DNA of 64,000 nucleotides from Hyposmocoma kahamanoa (taxonomy: Eukaryota > Arthropoda > Insecta > Lepidoptera > Cosmopterigidae): NCBI RefSeq assembly GCF_003589595.1, contig NW_020654422.1, forward strand, positions 13,305,682-13,369,681, read 5' to 3'. This document shows, in pieces, positions 23,200-33,451 of the stretch; within the stretch, counting starts at the first letter, position 1; every line of letters begins with the position of its first letter. The notes under the pieces are model-generated. The model saw only the letters and a program-made list of their open reading frames with translations. It was not told the origin of the DNA and did no database searches. The translations under genes were made by a program, and so were the position numbers.

Positions 23200-23775
23200 A
23201 CCCGTACTAATACGGTTCATTTTGCTTAGCTCGAGCGGCAGGAGTACTAGTTTTATTTCAGAATTGTTTTTTTGCAAACGAAATTAAAATCATTTGAAAA
23301 ATGTATACGTGTTCCATTTAGTTCAGTTAATATAAAAAAAAAATATTGGTATATGTAAACATTGACTTACAAATAAATGGACGACGGGTCTAATACAAAA
23401 ACCACGAAAAAAATGTCCCAAGTCAACCTATTTAAACGTAGTGACATGTAAAGGAATATGAAAAAGCTAAAACGTTGAATTTAAATTGTAATGTCATCGC
23501 AGTACTGTCTAATTTTGCATGCTTCGCTGTCAGTCGAACAAACGAAGACTAAAGCGTGAATTGAGTTGAATAATAATAATATCAGCTATTAAATACAGTG
23601 GTTTTCTTGTAAAATTTCGGGGTAAGTTTGTGTTTTTATTCTATCGTGAAAATTTTTAGGAGTCGTGTTTTCACACTGTTTACTAATCAGTGTTTATCCT
23701 CAATTTCACTACATATTTTTTCCAAAGTCATTAATCAACAATTTCATCATCATTTGAGGTTGTATAGATTCTTAA
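23200..23775 (+). repeat. R10 dispersed repeat, copy 2
   Basis: Same ordered blocks as 5830-6310: CTCGAGCGGCAG, GTTCCATTTAGTTCAGTTAA, GGTTTTCTTGTAAAAT, CGTGAAAATTTTTAGGAGTC and TTTATCCTCAATTTCAC, then TTTGAGGTTGTATAGATTC, which is also in copy 1 near 6210. About 200 bp between 23365 and 23595 are extra here. Confidence 0.65.
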
Positions 23776-23883
23776 TGTGGCGTACTTTACTGAGTCTTCC
23801 AGTTTGTGGTTATTCGACTCTGGCTACCCGGGAAACTATTTTTTGGGATTTTTTTTTTTATAATTGTCAAGTGACGGGACAAA

Positions 23884-23922
23884 CAAGTCGTACGTCGTGT
23901 CCATGATACGACGTACGACTTG
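23884..23922. repeat. Perfect 15 bp hairpin inside R1
   Basis: CAAGTCGTACGTCGT, a 9-base spacer, then its exact reverse complement. Normal R1 has the left arm only; the right arm replaces about 20 bases of R1. Confidence 0.9.
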
Positions 23923-24049
23923 ACGATGATGTAGATATTTAAATCGCAAAGATCAGAGTGTCTGACACATAAAGTCTCATGTGCCTGTAGCTTCACAGCA
24001 CTCATACCCTTCAAAACCGGTTAGAAATAGGTATAATAATATAATAAAT

Positions 24050-24262
24050 AATGCATACACTCAACATAGCCCCACACTAGGAAAAACCCTGTGTCGCGGG
24101 TGCCATGGACACACACATAGGCAGCCACAAATTACACCCAAACTCATGAGAGAAATAATTATAGGCCATATTACTATTTCTCCCGACCCCGAAATCGTAC
24201 CTGGGACCTCTGCGTGGCAGTCCGGCATGGTAACCGTTTGGCCACGTTGGCAGTTAAAAGGT
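24050..24262 (-). repeat. R3 tRNA-derived SINE, complete
   Basis: On the minus strand: head GCCAACGTGGCCAAACGG, then TTACCATGCCGGACTGCC, B-box region GGTACGATTTC, body GAGTTTGGGTGTAATTTGTG and CATGGCACCCGCGACACAGG, tail AACATAGTGGGGC region and TTATTAT-rich end. Inserted into R1. Confidence 0.85.
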
Positions 24263-24411
24263 ATGATTGCAGTACGTCCCTGAACGACATCTTTCATGAG
24301 GAGCTCTACTGTTGCGTAGTAAATTATAACGAAGCCTTATGTACCTGTATGACACATACCATGTTATGTTTTATTTTCGGTTTTTACTAAAAATTAGGAA
24401 AAAATTTTTCG

Positions 24412-24498
24412 AATTTCCGTAGCCTGTGAGTGAGCTCGTCCAGAAAAACACTGGCACCTTACCTATTTCTGTCGCTAAGCAGTAATGTGAGTGGTAGA
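24412..24498 (+). repeat. R1 5' piece, upstream of L2
   Basis: GTGAGTGAGCTCGTCCAG, CACTGGCACCTTACCTATTT and GCTAAGCAGTAATGTGAG. It stops abruptly where L2 begins, and the matching R1 3' piece follows L2. Confidence 0.75.
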
Positions 24499-24509
24499 CT
24501 TGCCAAGTT

Positions 24510-25682
24510 ATGTTTATAACTTGTTTAAATGAATACGTCTCCTCGTCTATGGACAAAGGATACCAAGTGGATGTCATCTATACTGATTACAGTAAAGCAT
24601 TTGATAGAATTGATCATTTTATCCTTTTGACTAAACTTTCCAAAATTGGTATCAGAGGTGATCTTTTGCGGTGGTTCTCTTCATATATTAATAATAGATC
24701 TCAAGCGGTAGTCGTTAATAATTATATATCCAGTTGGGTTACTATACCTAGCGGTGTGCCACAAGGTTCATTATTAGGTCCGCTGCTTTTTAATATTTTT
24801 GTTAACGACATTGATGATTGCTTTCGCTTCTCTAATCTGCTGAGCTTCGTAGATGATATGAAAATATATGCCAAGATTTCTTCAGTTGATGACGCTACTG
24901 CTCTTCAATCTGATTTATCTCATCTTGACGACTACTGTGTTAGCAATAAGCTGGACCTTAACCCCTCTAAATGTTTCTCAATGACTTTTTCGCGTAAGTT
25001 TGATAATATATGTACCTCGTATAGCTTGAGAAACATTAATCTTCAACATAAGATAATGATGAAAGATCTAGGGGTCATTCATGATTCTAAGCTAATTTTT
25101 GATACTCATATAGATGCTATAGTTTCTTAAGCTATTAAGTCACTTGGATTCATAATACGGAATTCCGTCAGTTTCTCAAAACCTAAAACTCTCCGAATAT
25201 TGTATTGTGCATATGTACGTAGTAAATTGGAATATGCCTCCCAAATTTGGAATCCATGTTATCAAATTTATATAGACAGAGTTGAACGAGTCCAGGAAAA
25301 ATTTATGAAAATCTTGTGTTATAAAATGGGCAAGTCTTTTAATTCCATCGAATATCTACGTCTTTGTTAGGATCAACACATATTGCCTCTTATTACTCGC
25401 CGGAATATTGCTGATTTAGTGTATTTGTTAAACATCATAAATGGTGAAGTCGACTGTCCCGAATTACTGAGTAGTATTGTGTTTAATATACCTTCGCGTT
25501 CCATGAGATACTATCGTCCTGTTGCGGTTCCGCTGGCGAGGACTAAATATAGATAAAACAGTTTTCTGTATAGAGCTTGCAAGAGTTTAAACGGTGTGTT
25601 GAGCAGGATTGGACTTGATATTGACATATTCAATTCTAATTCGAACTCATTAAAGCGTAAACTTGTGGACGCGTTTGTTTAA
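24510..25682 (+). pseudogene. L2 reverse transcriptase, one frame with three stops
   Basis: The protein reads in a single frame for 391 codons, with in-frame stops only at about 25128, 25368 and 25553. Ordered motifs: DVIYTDYSKAFDRIDH (residues about 22-37), SGVPQGSLLGPLLFNIFVND (about 91-110), the catalytic box as FVDD (about 124-127), KLDLNPSKC (about 160) and KDLGVIHDSKL (about 196). After the first stop come RILYCAYVRSKLEYASQIW and RVERVQEKFMKIL. This is the RT core and C-terminal domain of a Jockey-like non-LTR element that makes new DNA copies from its RNA. A FADD box is usual, so the V is a change. Lack of frameshifts suggests a younger copy than L1 or L3. The first ~24 codons, including the chosen ATG, are not a true start. 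Confidence 0.92.
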
Positions 25683-25740
25683 CGGGTGATCATTTCGTGG
25701 CGCAGGTATTGGGATATATGTATGTGAGTTGCATTGCGTA

Positions 25741-25812
25741 CATGCATACATATGTATATATGTGTGTATGTATGTATGTATATGTAGATATATATATATA
25801 TATATAAGTATA
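25741..25812 (+). repeat. Mixed TATG/TA microsatellite in the L2 3' region
   Basis: Runs of TATG followed by nine or more TA units. Confidence 0.9.
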
Positions 25813-25984
25813 TATTAAGTGTATTTGTTACGTAATGATTTTATTTGTTGTGACTACTTTCTAAGTGCCCATTGTTTAGTTATTATGTTATTATAAGCGA
25901 AAACCTTTAATTGGCTGTAATGTATTTGTTGATGTTTTTTAATTTGTTGTAAAGCTGTTGGTTTTCCACGAATAAATAAATAAT

Positions 25985-26090
25985 CTTTGTGATTTAAGGT
26001 CTGAGTGGAACTGCAAATGTTATGGACAAGCGTGTCGCTTGCCACCAGGCGCACGACTCGTCCCGTCACCTGGTATTATAAAAAAAAGAT
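25985..26090 (+). repeat. R1 3' piece, downstream of L2
   Basis: TCTTTGTGATTTAAGGTCTG, GTTATGGACAAGCGTGTCGC, CACCAGGCGCACGACTCG and CACCTGGTATTATAAAAAAA, the canonical R1 3' end with its A tail. Confidence 0.85.
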
Positions 26091-26593
26091 TTTTGGCACT
26101 AAAAATGTAAAAGTGTGTTTTTAAATATTCCATCGAACAACCCTTACAAATTGGTGTAAATTGCTAATTCTATAAGCCACTCAATTGTGTCTGTGACTCC
26201 GGTTCTTTTACGTATTTCCTCGTTTCCGATTATATTACGCAGAGATACTCCGAACATAGTTCAATCCAATTGTGAGTAGTTTGCGCAATTTCCAATTTGT
26301 AAAGCTCCCAATTCTTTCACATTCGCAGTTGGTACAAATCTCCATTTGTACAATGCGCTATCAATGCAAATTCTAAATGCTCAGAGTTACTCTCTTTTGA
26401 TCGAATATTTGTTCAAAAGCCTTAGTCAAATCATAACAATATGGGCGAGATTCGAATTGGTAGAAATTGATAAAACATTTTTAGTGATGTTATGTAGGAT
26501 CAGCTAATTCACACCATGAAAATGTTAACGAATTGAGTTTTTATGCTAACTGGGAAATTATTCCAACTTGTCATAATTTGACCTAGCCATCAT
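26091..26593. other. Unassigned stretch
   Basis: No coding or repeat signal recognised between two R1 copies. Confidence 0.4.
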
Positions 26594-26866
26594 TTTAGTA
26601 GCAGTAGACCTCCTTGGGAAAGAGCTCGTAGTCCATGGAAGTACTGCCACCTTAGCCATTTCTGCCGCCAAGCACTAATGTGAGCATTACTGCGTTTCGG
26701 TTTCGAAAGGTAAGGGTGATGGTGAAATTACAGGCACATGGGACTTGTCAACTTATGTGTGCCTCTCTGATCTTGGTGATTGCAAGCTCTGAGTGTACTG
26801 CAACTGTTATAGACAGGCGTGTAACTTACCATCAGACGCAAGACTTGTTCGTCCCATCACGTATTA
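26594..26866 (+). repeat. R1, nearly complete
   Basis: AGTAGCAGTAGACCTCCTTG, CATTTCTGCCGCCAAGCAC, GGTGAAATTACAGGCACATG, GCAAGCTCTGAGTGTACTG and GACTTGTTCGTCCCATCAC in order. Confidence 0.85.
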
Positions 26867-26939
26867 GACTCTCAGAACCGAAAGGTCAGTTTGGGCATAT
26901 TTAGGGTCAGGTATCCTGTGTAATAGAGTGTACCAGTGA

Positions 26940-26995
26940 AAAAAAAACTTTTTTATAAAATAAACCGACCTCAAAAATTTTACTGAAATCACAAC
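26940..26995 (+). repeat. R2 5' fragment
   Basis: TAAAATAAACCGACCTCAAA, the R2 left end only, next to a full copy. Confidence 0.6.
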
Positions 26996-27019
26996 AACAA
27001 TTGAACAACAACAAGTGAA

Positions 27020-27530
27020 CAATTGACACAAATAATCTCAGTACAGAGTACTAAAAAAACCGACCACAAAAGTACGTGGAATTACGTCTATTTGCTAAGT
27101 TTCATTGAAATATCCCCTAGTTTGCCACTATACAATACTTGATACTGGAGATAATAAAAATAGGTTCTCACTAAGACACTACTCAAAGTATATCGAGAGA
27201 AAAACGCCTTGAACTGGAGAAATAGCAAAATCAACTAAATAATTGCTCAAAGTAATTGCTCCTAAATTAAAGTTAGGCGCTATTTATAAAAATGAATCTT
27301 CATGCGTGAACAGCCACCCTTTGAGGTGGATGATTTTCTTCAAAATGAAATGGGACCACTATGGAAATACCCCCTTTCCAACAAAAAAATAATCATGAAA
27401 ATCGGTTCACAAATACCGGAGTTATCGCGTAACATACATACAAAAAAAAAAACAAAAAAAAAAAGAAAAAGAAAAGAACATACAGTCGGATTGAGAACCT
27501 GCTCCTTTTTTGAAGTCGTTTAAAAACTAT
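27020..27530 (+). repeat. R2, complete copy
   Basis: Lead ATAATCTCAGTACAGAGTAC, left end AAAAACCGACCACAAAAG, body with GTTCTCACTAAGACACTAC, CCACCCTTTGAGGTGGATG and CCCCCTTTCCAACAAAAAAA, right end CTCCTTTTTTGAAGTCGTTT. The ends are inverted copies, as in a MITE. Confidence 0.85.
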
Positions 27531-27584
27531 ACTTTAGTAATATTCATCATCAAGACGTCAAGTGCTACACACGAGTTTCTGTAA

Positions 27585-27712
27585 GGAGCATCCTTACCCT
27601 TCAAAACTGGAACGCAGTAATGCTTACATTACTGCTTGGCGGCACAAATAGGTAAATAGGCATTACTTCCCTGGATGAACTCTTTCATAATGAGCTCTAC
27701 TGCTGCTGATAC
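27585..27712 (-). repeat. R1 5' half
   Basis: Reverse R1 words CCTTACCCTTCAAAACTGG, GCAGTAATGCTTACATTACT, GGCGGCACAAATAGG, TTCCCTGGATGAACTC and GAGCTCTACTGCTGCTG. Confidence 0.85.
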
Positions 27713-28104
27713 AATATAAAAACAAGGTAAAAGATACAAAGCGCGTCTCTTTATTTTTGCATCAAACTGTAATTTTACTTTAAAATCCACGTAAAGACGA
27801 AGTAGCAACAAGCAACAGAATGATTAACGACGACTTTGACGCATTGCATACTAGTACGAACCATATATATAAACAAAAACCTTCTGTTCCGAGTTTTGAC
27901 TTCTCGTCACCTGTGTGCCGAGAGAATTTTCTTATATTGACAAATGTGTTTTAGAAGTTTGTTTTATTCTCTAGCTCGCAATAAATCTCTTGACTAATTC
28001 CGAAAAAATCCTACTTAAGAACACGGTAAAAAATAAAAAATAACTATAAAGTTTCATAGATTTGATGCCTTAGGCTTTACGTTAATTTATTTTTTTTTAA
28101 TACA

Positions 28105-28270
28105 TATTTTTATGATAGCAAATGACGGGATGAACAAGTCGTGCACCTGATGGTAAGCGACACGCCTGTCCGTAGCAGTTGCAGTATCACTCAGAGCTTT
28201 AAATCGCAAAGATTTGAGGGGCACTGCCACTGCGCTCGTCACCCTAAAACTTCAGTTGACAAGTTCTACG
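28105..28270 (-). repeat. R1 3' half
   Basis: TTTTTATGATAGCAAATGAC, AAGTCGTGCACCTGATGG, GCGACACGCCTGTCCGTAGC and GGGCACTGCCACTGCGC. Together with 27585-27712 this could be one R1 copy split by ~390 bp. Confidence 0.85.
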
Positions 28271-29125
28271 TATTTTTATTATCCTATTTAATTTCATCAA
28301 TTTTCCGAGTCGACGGAGATTGTTGACCAACTGCATTTGATTCTCTGAATGAAGAAAGTAATCCAAATGAAACTTCAGCACCAAAACCAATTTAAACTCG
28401 CTGCTTTTTAAAAGTATATTTTGATTTTTATTTGTGAAGGCAATTTGTACAGCGAAAATTGCTGTATTGTACTTTGCACAATTGTTTTTAATGCAATTTT
28501 GATTTAAATTTTTTACTACTTAGTCAGCCTTGAAAAATTGTTACTTAACATTTTACACGTTCATGCATCAGCATTGAGAATTGAAAAGTTTTATATTGGA
28601 CATTTTCAGCAATTTACGCTTGATATAAGTTAACAGTCGCAACACTTAAAATACATACAGTGAATAAAAAAAATACAGAATAGAGTAATTTATTTTGTAT
28701 TATTTATGTCAGAATATTATAATTAAAAAATAATCAGTGTACAATTCCGTCAAAAGAAATTCGTTAACAGTAAAGATAAGTCACATTTCCAAACAATACG
28801 AATTTAATCAAGTTTCCAATTACTTTAATTTAACTTTACATGCGTCATGTTTAATCGTAACACAAAGCGCCGGAACAAAGACTGGATTACACACATCCAG
28901 CACAAAATCGAGACAATAAGATAAAAGATATCCTTAATCCAACGCCTCTGTCTTTTAATTAAGGGGAGCTTATGATGCTTGGAGTAAACTCGGTTGCTTT
29001 GAATTGAACAATGGCCAAAGTTCCTGTGTTTTTGAACGTATAAGTGTAAACGATAAGCAAGACTATTTAACTTAGTTACAGCAAATATAAAAATAATCTA
29101 AACTATAGACGGTAAACTAAACAGA
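28271..29125. other. Unassigned stretch
   Basis: AT-rich, no feature recognised. Confidence 0.4.
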
Positions 29126-29800
29126 TAAAATAAATTTCGTTACTTGCCCGCTAGAGATGTCAAAATTATGAGCACCTTCCAATAAAACGTTTGTAGAAGC
29201 GCTGCAATGGCACCACTGTGGCGCGCTACGATATTATACTTGTCTAGTGGCGCGGCAGTCGCACTTTTCATACAATATTAGAGTAAAGCTGCAGCGCCAC
29301 TGTCGCACCACGCGACGCCACTTTTGTAAACTAGACATCCTATGAAAATTGTTAACGGCGCGACCATTGTAGGAAAATTAGTAGTGGCGCGGCTGCAGCG
29401 CCATTGTGGCGCCACTGCAACGCTTCTAAGTTGAAGGTGCCCTAAGAACTGAATGACATAAAAAATACACAATGTTTTTTTTTAAATAATACAGTACGGA
29501 GAAATCCGAAACCATAGAAGATACAAGGAAACTGTCTTAGGAACCATTAAGTCTTTTTTTTGTGAAAACAATTTTGGCATGGATAATTTTTTGGTTAAGC
29601 GTAAGTAGTCCTTAAAAATAAACAAAATTGATCAAAATTTGTTTTCGTGCTGATGGGCTCAGTTTCATAAAGGCATCATTTCATTGTACGGAATGAAAAA
29701 ATTCTGGACAGCAGAAGTTGGTAAAATTTCAAAATATGTTTTTTCATACACAATTGACTATTTTGTTTTAACTAATAGTCTCAGTTTCTCATAAGGATGC
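29126..29800 (+). repeat. Composite duplicated unit, copy 1
   Basis: From AAAATAAATTTCGTTACTTG to TCTCATAAGGATGC, it closely matches 38566-39245 in order and orientation, including a T9 MITE, the spacer CTGAATGACATAAAAAATAC, the left arm of the FB element and the junction into an R1 copy. Differences are scattered base changes and short indels. Confidence 0.9.
29170..29441. mobile_element. T9 copy 1: GC-rich MITE of ~270 bp
   Basis: GCACCTTCCAATAAAACG with AGAAGCGCTGCAATGGC at the left and, reversed, GGCACCTTCAACTTAGAAGC with GTTGCAGTGGC at the right. The interior is rich in GGCGC and GTGGCGC words, with a further inner pair GGCGCGGCAG and CTGCAGCGCC. No frame, no clear target duplication. 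Confidence 0.75.
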
Positions 29801-30537
29801 TTTATTTCTGCCGCCAAGCAGTATTGTGAGTATTACTGCGTTTCGGTTTTGAAGGGTAAGGGTGCTGGTGAAATTACAGGCACATAAGATTTTTCAACCA
29901 ATGTCTCAAGGTGATGGGCGCAGAGGCAGTACACCTCATATCTTTGCGATTTAAAGCTCTGAGTGGCACTGCAACTGTTATGGACAGGCGTTTCGTTTAC
30001 CATCAGGTGCATGACTTGTTCGTCCGATCACTTAGCATCATAAAAAAAACTTCATTGTATAGGAAGAAAAAATTGGGCCAGCAGAAGTTAGTCAAATTTA
30101 ATTTTTTTTAAATATATCAAATAATCATACAAATTGAATAAAATTTTATTGAATTTGGCCAATTTCTTTGTTTTTTCTTCCAATATAATACAATCATTCT
30201 TACAAGAAATTGAATCTATCAGCATTTATAACAAAAATAGTTAATTTTATTCATTTTATATGTGAAATATTTTATGAAATTTCTCTTATCCAACTTTTAC
30301 AGTCCCGATTTTTTCGTCCCATACAATGAAATGATCCTTACATAAAACTGAGTCGATCAGCACTAAAAAATATTTAATCAATTTTGTTCATTTTTATGGA
30401 CAACTTACGGTTGACCAAAAAATTGACTATGCTAAAACTGTTTTCACAAAAAAGACTTAATGGTTCCTAAGACAGTTTCCTTGTATGTTATATTGTTTCG
30501 GATTTCCCCTTACTGTCCCGTTTATATAAAACACTCT
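29466..30537. mobile_element. FB copy 1: foldback element, ~1.07 kb, with R1 inside
   Basis: Left arm: AATCCGAAACCATAGAAGAT, AAGGAAACTGTCTTAGGAAC, CATTAAGTCTTTTTT, TTTTGGTTAAGCG, GCTGATGGGCTCAGTTT. The right arm (30300-30537) has the same words reversed and in reverse order, so the arms are about 250 bp. An R1 copy sits between the arms at 29800-30060. The compact copy at 40436-40823 lacks this insert. No coding frame. Confidence 0.85.
29800..30060 (+). repeat. R1 inside FB copy 1, 5'-truncated
   Basis: Starts at TTATTTCTGCCGCCAAGCAG, runs through GGTGCTGGTGAAATTACAGG and GCTCTGAGTGGCACTGCAAC to GATCACTTAGCATCATAAAA. Confidence 0.85.
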
Positions 30538-31231
30538 ATATACATATGAGCATTAAAGTAAGTAATATTTAGGTTTACAATGTTAAATTCAGAATTTTAT
30601 CAAAAATTTATGTTTTCATTAACTTCTTCAGATGTTGACTGCTGGGCACAAAGCATTAATTTAATTAAAATCGTAAACACCTAATAATTTGTTCCGTAAA
30701 CACACATACCATTTATAAAGAAGTAGCTTATGAAACAGCCAGCCTGAACTTTTCAAAAGTAAAAAAGGAAAAAGTGACAAATGAAAAATCCTTAATAACA
30801 AAAGACAAAACGAGTCTCAAAGTGATACTCGAAACCGAGTTGCCAAGATGCGCGTTACATTTTAATTAGCGACTTTACAAAATCGTCAAAGCAACACCTC
30901 GCTCTGGTGCGTCTAAAATAGCAGAGGTAAATATTTTTTACTCTTTCCAGTTACTTGTAAGGATATCAACTCTGCTTTCATTATAATGACTAACGTAATC
31001 CACATTTTTAGCGAAATTGAGTCAAAATAATCTGCGATCTCCAAAACGAGATCTATAACTAGCTCGTATCGGCTTTTTAACATCTTGTTTACTTTCAGTT
31101 TTGTTGTTAAGCAAAATCAGCGTAACTGACATGTTTTTAAGTGACAATAAAGCCTTAGGTGCCGGTTAGGTATGACAAGGAGAGTAGTACGTCTATGACG
31201 ATAGTATTTTTGGTGCTATAGTATTTTGACC
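30538..31231. other. Unassigned stretch
   Basis: No coding or repeat signal recognised. Confidence 0.4.
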
Positions 31232-31395
31232 TAGTGAAATTACAGGCACATGGGACTTGTCAAGTTTTGCCGCAGGGTGACGGGCGCAATGGTAGTGCCA
31301 ATAACATCTTTGCGATTTAAAGCTCTGAGTGGCACTGCAACTCTTATGAATGGGCGTCTCGCTTACCACCAGACACGATATGTTCGTCCCTTAAA
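31232..31395 (+). repeat. R1 3' half
   Basis: AGTGAAATTACAGGCACATG, GTGACGGGCGCAATGG, AAGCTCTGAGTGGCACTGC and CTTACCACCAGACACGATA. Confidence 0.85.
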
Positions 31396-31479
31396 GTTGG
31401 GAATAACAAACTTTATAAGTAGCCATTTGTAGACAATTACACAAAGACTTGGTTCTGTGCCAATATGTGCCAGACAACC

Positions 31480-31615
31480 ACCAAATGCCTCGTCTCAAAT
31501 TAGGGAATTCCGTGTACTATGACTAACAGAGAGGCACTTCTCTGAACACCCAGACTAGAAACAATATAGAAAAATTCATTTCCCAAATGGACCCTACCGG
31601 GATTCGAACTCATGC
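31480..31615 (-). repeat. R7 tRNA-headed SINE
   Basis: Reversed, it has the B-box-like GAGTTCGAATCCCGGTAGGG, then CCATTTGGGAAATGAATTTT, AGAGAAGTGCCTCTC, CATAGTACACGGAATTCCC and TTTGAGACGAGG. The upstream A-box region is not clear. Confidence 0.65.
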
Positions 31616-31980
31616 GGAAGTCATACGGGGCCATATGTACTGTCCAGTGCATGGAATCCGGTCCTTAGTGCGTGCAGTAATAAAAACAAAAACACCTCGA
31701 GTTCAGTTTCGCGTGTGGATACAGTGAGTGTGGTTTGTGTGAAAAAAGTGAATGACAATGGTAACGCCACAACAAATCGCGATGAAGGTAGTCGTCGACA
31801 GCGCAAGAGGGTAGACAGATATGTCTGCTCATAAAGCTGTCATCTGCCGCCGTCCAGTCAACCCGTGATCATGGAGCTTGCAACCGTTCCGAAATATCGG
31901 GAAAATAAAAAGAAGTCATACCGTGGTAAGAAACCTGATACTAGTGATAATCATTTCGTAATAGTATGTATATGAGAAAG
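31616..31980. repeat. Probable LINE-related fragment
   Basis: Words AACACCTCGAGTTCAGTTTC, GCGTGTGGATACAGTGAG and, further on, TCATGGAGCTTGCAACCG with TTCCGAAATATCGGGAAAAT resemble repeats I associate with lepidopteran retroelement untranslated regions. This rests on recall rather than a match within the window, so only a tentative label is given. Confidence 0.35.
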
Positions 31981-32054
31981 TTATTCAAAAAATCTCTCAC
32001 TAAATGTCACTAGCGGCAACGAATGCCGAAAAGAGCAGAATTTCGACGACTCGG

Positions 32055-32150
32055 TAATGGGACCCGTGTCTCGGATGATTAAAGCAATGCTACGGTGCAA
32101 CATGGACGTGCGTTCAAGTCCCACCTGGTCGACGGACGAAAAAAATGTCT
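32055..32150 (+). repeat. Possible tRNA-like SINE head
   Basis: TGGGACCCGTGTCTCGGATG, then TTAAAGCAATGC, and the B-box-like GCGTTCAAGTCCCACC. The spacing is about right for a tRNA-derived head; the folded cloverleaf was not established and no second copy was found in the window. Confidence 0.35.
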
Positions 32151-32811
32151 GTGTATTCGACGTTTGTGTTCATAATTGCAACAAAACTAGTGGATATTTC
32201 ACAAAAAATCTCAATAAATTAATGTAGTAAATAGTCGATGTGCTATGAAGGCCATCTAACTTTTTGTTGGAAAGTAACTATTACAAAAATCACTAAAAAG
32301 TGCATAATACCCATCCCTACGCAAAGTTTCAGATCCGAAGCTACTATAAGGTGTAAAAGCGAATCAGACCGTTTGAAGTCTAAGGCGCCTCGCAAGGGGA
32401 GAGTTTTTGAGTTGCGCCAGACGCACTTGTCGAGTGCTACTCAAAACATCAAAGAACACGAGTAAGGTATGGTGTACACTGCACGCGTAGATAGACTTGA
32501 GGAAATTGAGTAAGTTTTGTATTGTTGGCGAATACAGCTTTAGAATAGTTTGGGAAAGTTTGTGTAGACGCTTCTGTGTTCTGTGGAATTGTTCTTGATA
32601 GTATTTCAGGGGAGTCAATCGTGGTTTTTGTTTCGAGAATTGCACAATATAGGTACAATTATTTGTGACACGAAATTCTTGTTTTAAGTAATTTATATTT
32701 GGGAAAGATTGAGAATTGCTTTTATCTAAATACATAAGTGAGAACGCTTGAAATTAGTTGTACGACATTTTGTAATAGTTGTGCGTGTAATTAATAATTA
32801 TAACTTCTTTT
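32151..32811. other. Unassigned stretch
   Basis: Overlapping minus-strand open frames here (down to 32364) have no domain signature and are compositionally unremarkable, so they are not called. Confidence 0.4.
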
Positions 32812-33062
32812 ATAAAATAAAACCGACAAAACTTCGTGGAACTATATTTATTTGCCAAATTTTATTGAAATCGGTTATTGGAAAGTGCGCGAAACCGGAT
32901 TCATCTCTAGTTAGCCTCTCTTAGAGATAGAATATTTTCTTCAAATTTAAATATAATCAATAATGAGGTACACTCTCTCCAACAAAAAAAGAATCATCAA
33001 AATCGGTTTACAAATGCCGATGTAATCGCGTACTATACACATAAAAAATCAGTAGAATTGAC
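32812..33062 (+). repeat. R2, 3' end altered
   Basis: AATAAAACCGACAAAACTTC, GGAAAGTGCGCGAAACCGG, GAATATTTTCTTCAAATTT and AATCATCAAAATCGG are R2 words. The final CTTTTTTGAAGTCGG is missing. Confidence 0.8.
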
Positions 33063-33264
33063 TGTGCCACATTCTGAGATCAAGCCTACATACGTACGTG
33101 CGTACATTACGTACACATGGTATAATAAGGTGACATGTGATCTTACGTCAAAATTACTTTTATCATATGAAAATCATAAAAGTAATACGATATTGTATAT
33201 AATAGATATAATAATCTTTTTTTATTTACTCTCCTATTTATGCACAAAAAAGTTATCAAAACAT
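33063..33264. other. Unassigned stretch
   Basis: AT-rich filler between R2 and R3. No feature seen. Confidence 0.4.
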
Positions 33265-33360
33265 TTGTGGTTGTCTATGTGTGTGTCCATGGCACCCGCG
33301 ACACAGGGTTTCCCTAGTGCGGGGCTATGTTGAGTGTGTGCGTTATTTATTATTTATTTA
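33265..33360 (+). repeat. R3 SINE 3' half
   Basis: TTTGTGGTTGTCTATGTGTG, CCATGGCACCCGCGACACAG and TAGTGCGGGGCTATGTTGAG, then a TTATTTATTTA-rich tail. The tRNA-like head is missing. Confidence 0.85.
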
Positions 33361-33384
33361 TTTTATTATCGAATAATTGTAATT

Positions 33385-33451
33385 TTTTGATGTTATTGAA
33401 TGTCACGATGTTTGATCATTATTCAATTATTTTTGAGAAATTACTCCACTA
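33385..33451 (-). repeat. R4 SINE 3' part, left of T11
   Basis: GTCACGATGTTTGATCATTA, TTCAATTATTTTTGAGAAA and TTACTCCACTA. It continues at 34338 on the other side of T11. Confidence 0.75.

Larger units (their letters stand above)
23855..24325 (-). repeat. R1 copy split by an R3 SINE
   Basis: R1 in reverse from TTGTCAAGTGACGGGACAAA through AATCGCAAAGATCAGAG and TTCAAAACCGG to GAAATAGGTAT near 24030. R3 (24050-24262) follows, and R1 resumes with GGTATGATTGCAGTACGTC and TTCATGAGGAGCTCTACTG. AGGTAT occurs on both sides of the insertion as the probable target duplication. A perfect hairpin (23884-23922) lies in its first part. Confidence 0.85.
24499..25984 (+). mobile_element. L2: 5'-truncated non-LTR retrotransposon inserted in R1
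   Basis: The unit runs from the R1 break at about 24499 to a tail of AATAAATAAATAA ending near 25984, after which R1 resumes in the same orientation. It contains a polymerase frame, a 3' untranslated region with (GTAT)n and (TA)n repeats at 25741-25812, and the tail. About 110 bases of R1 are missing at the junction, so the insertion came with a deletion, or the bracketing is coincidental. Confidence 0.75.

Noticed and set aside
32364..32735. 123-codon minus-strand frame
   Set aside because: No motif, competing frames in the same place and no repeat or exon signals.
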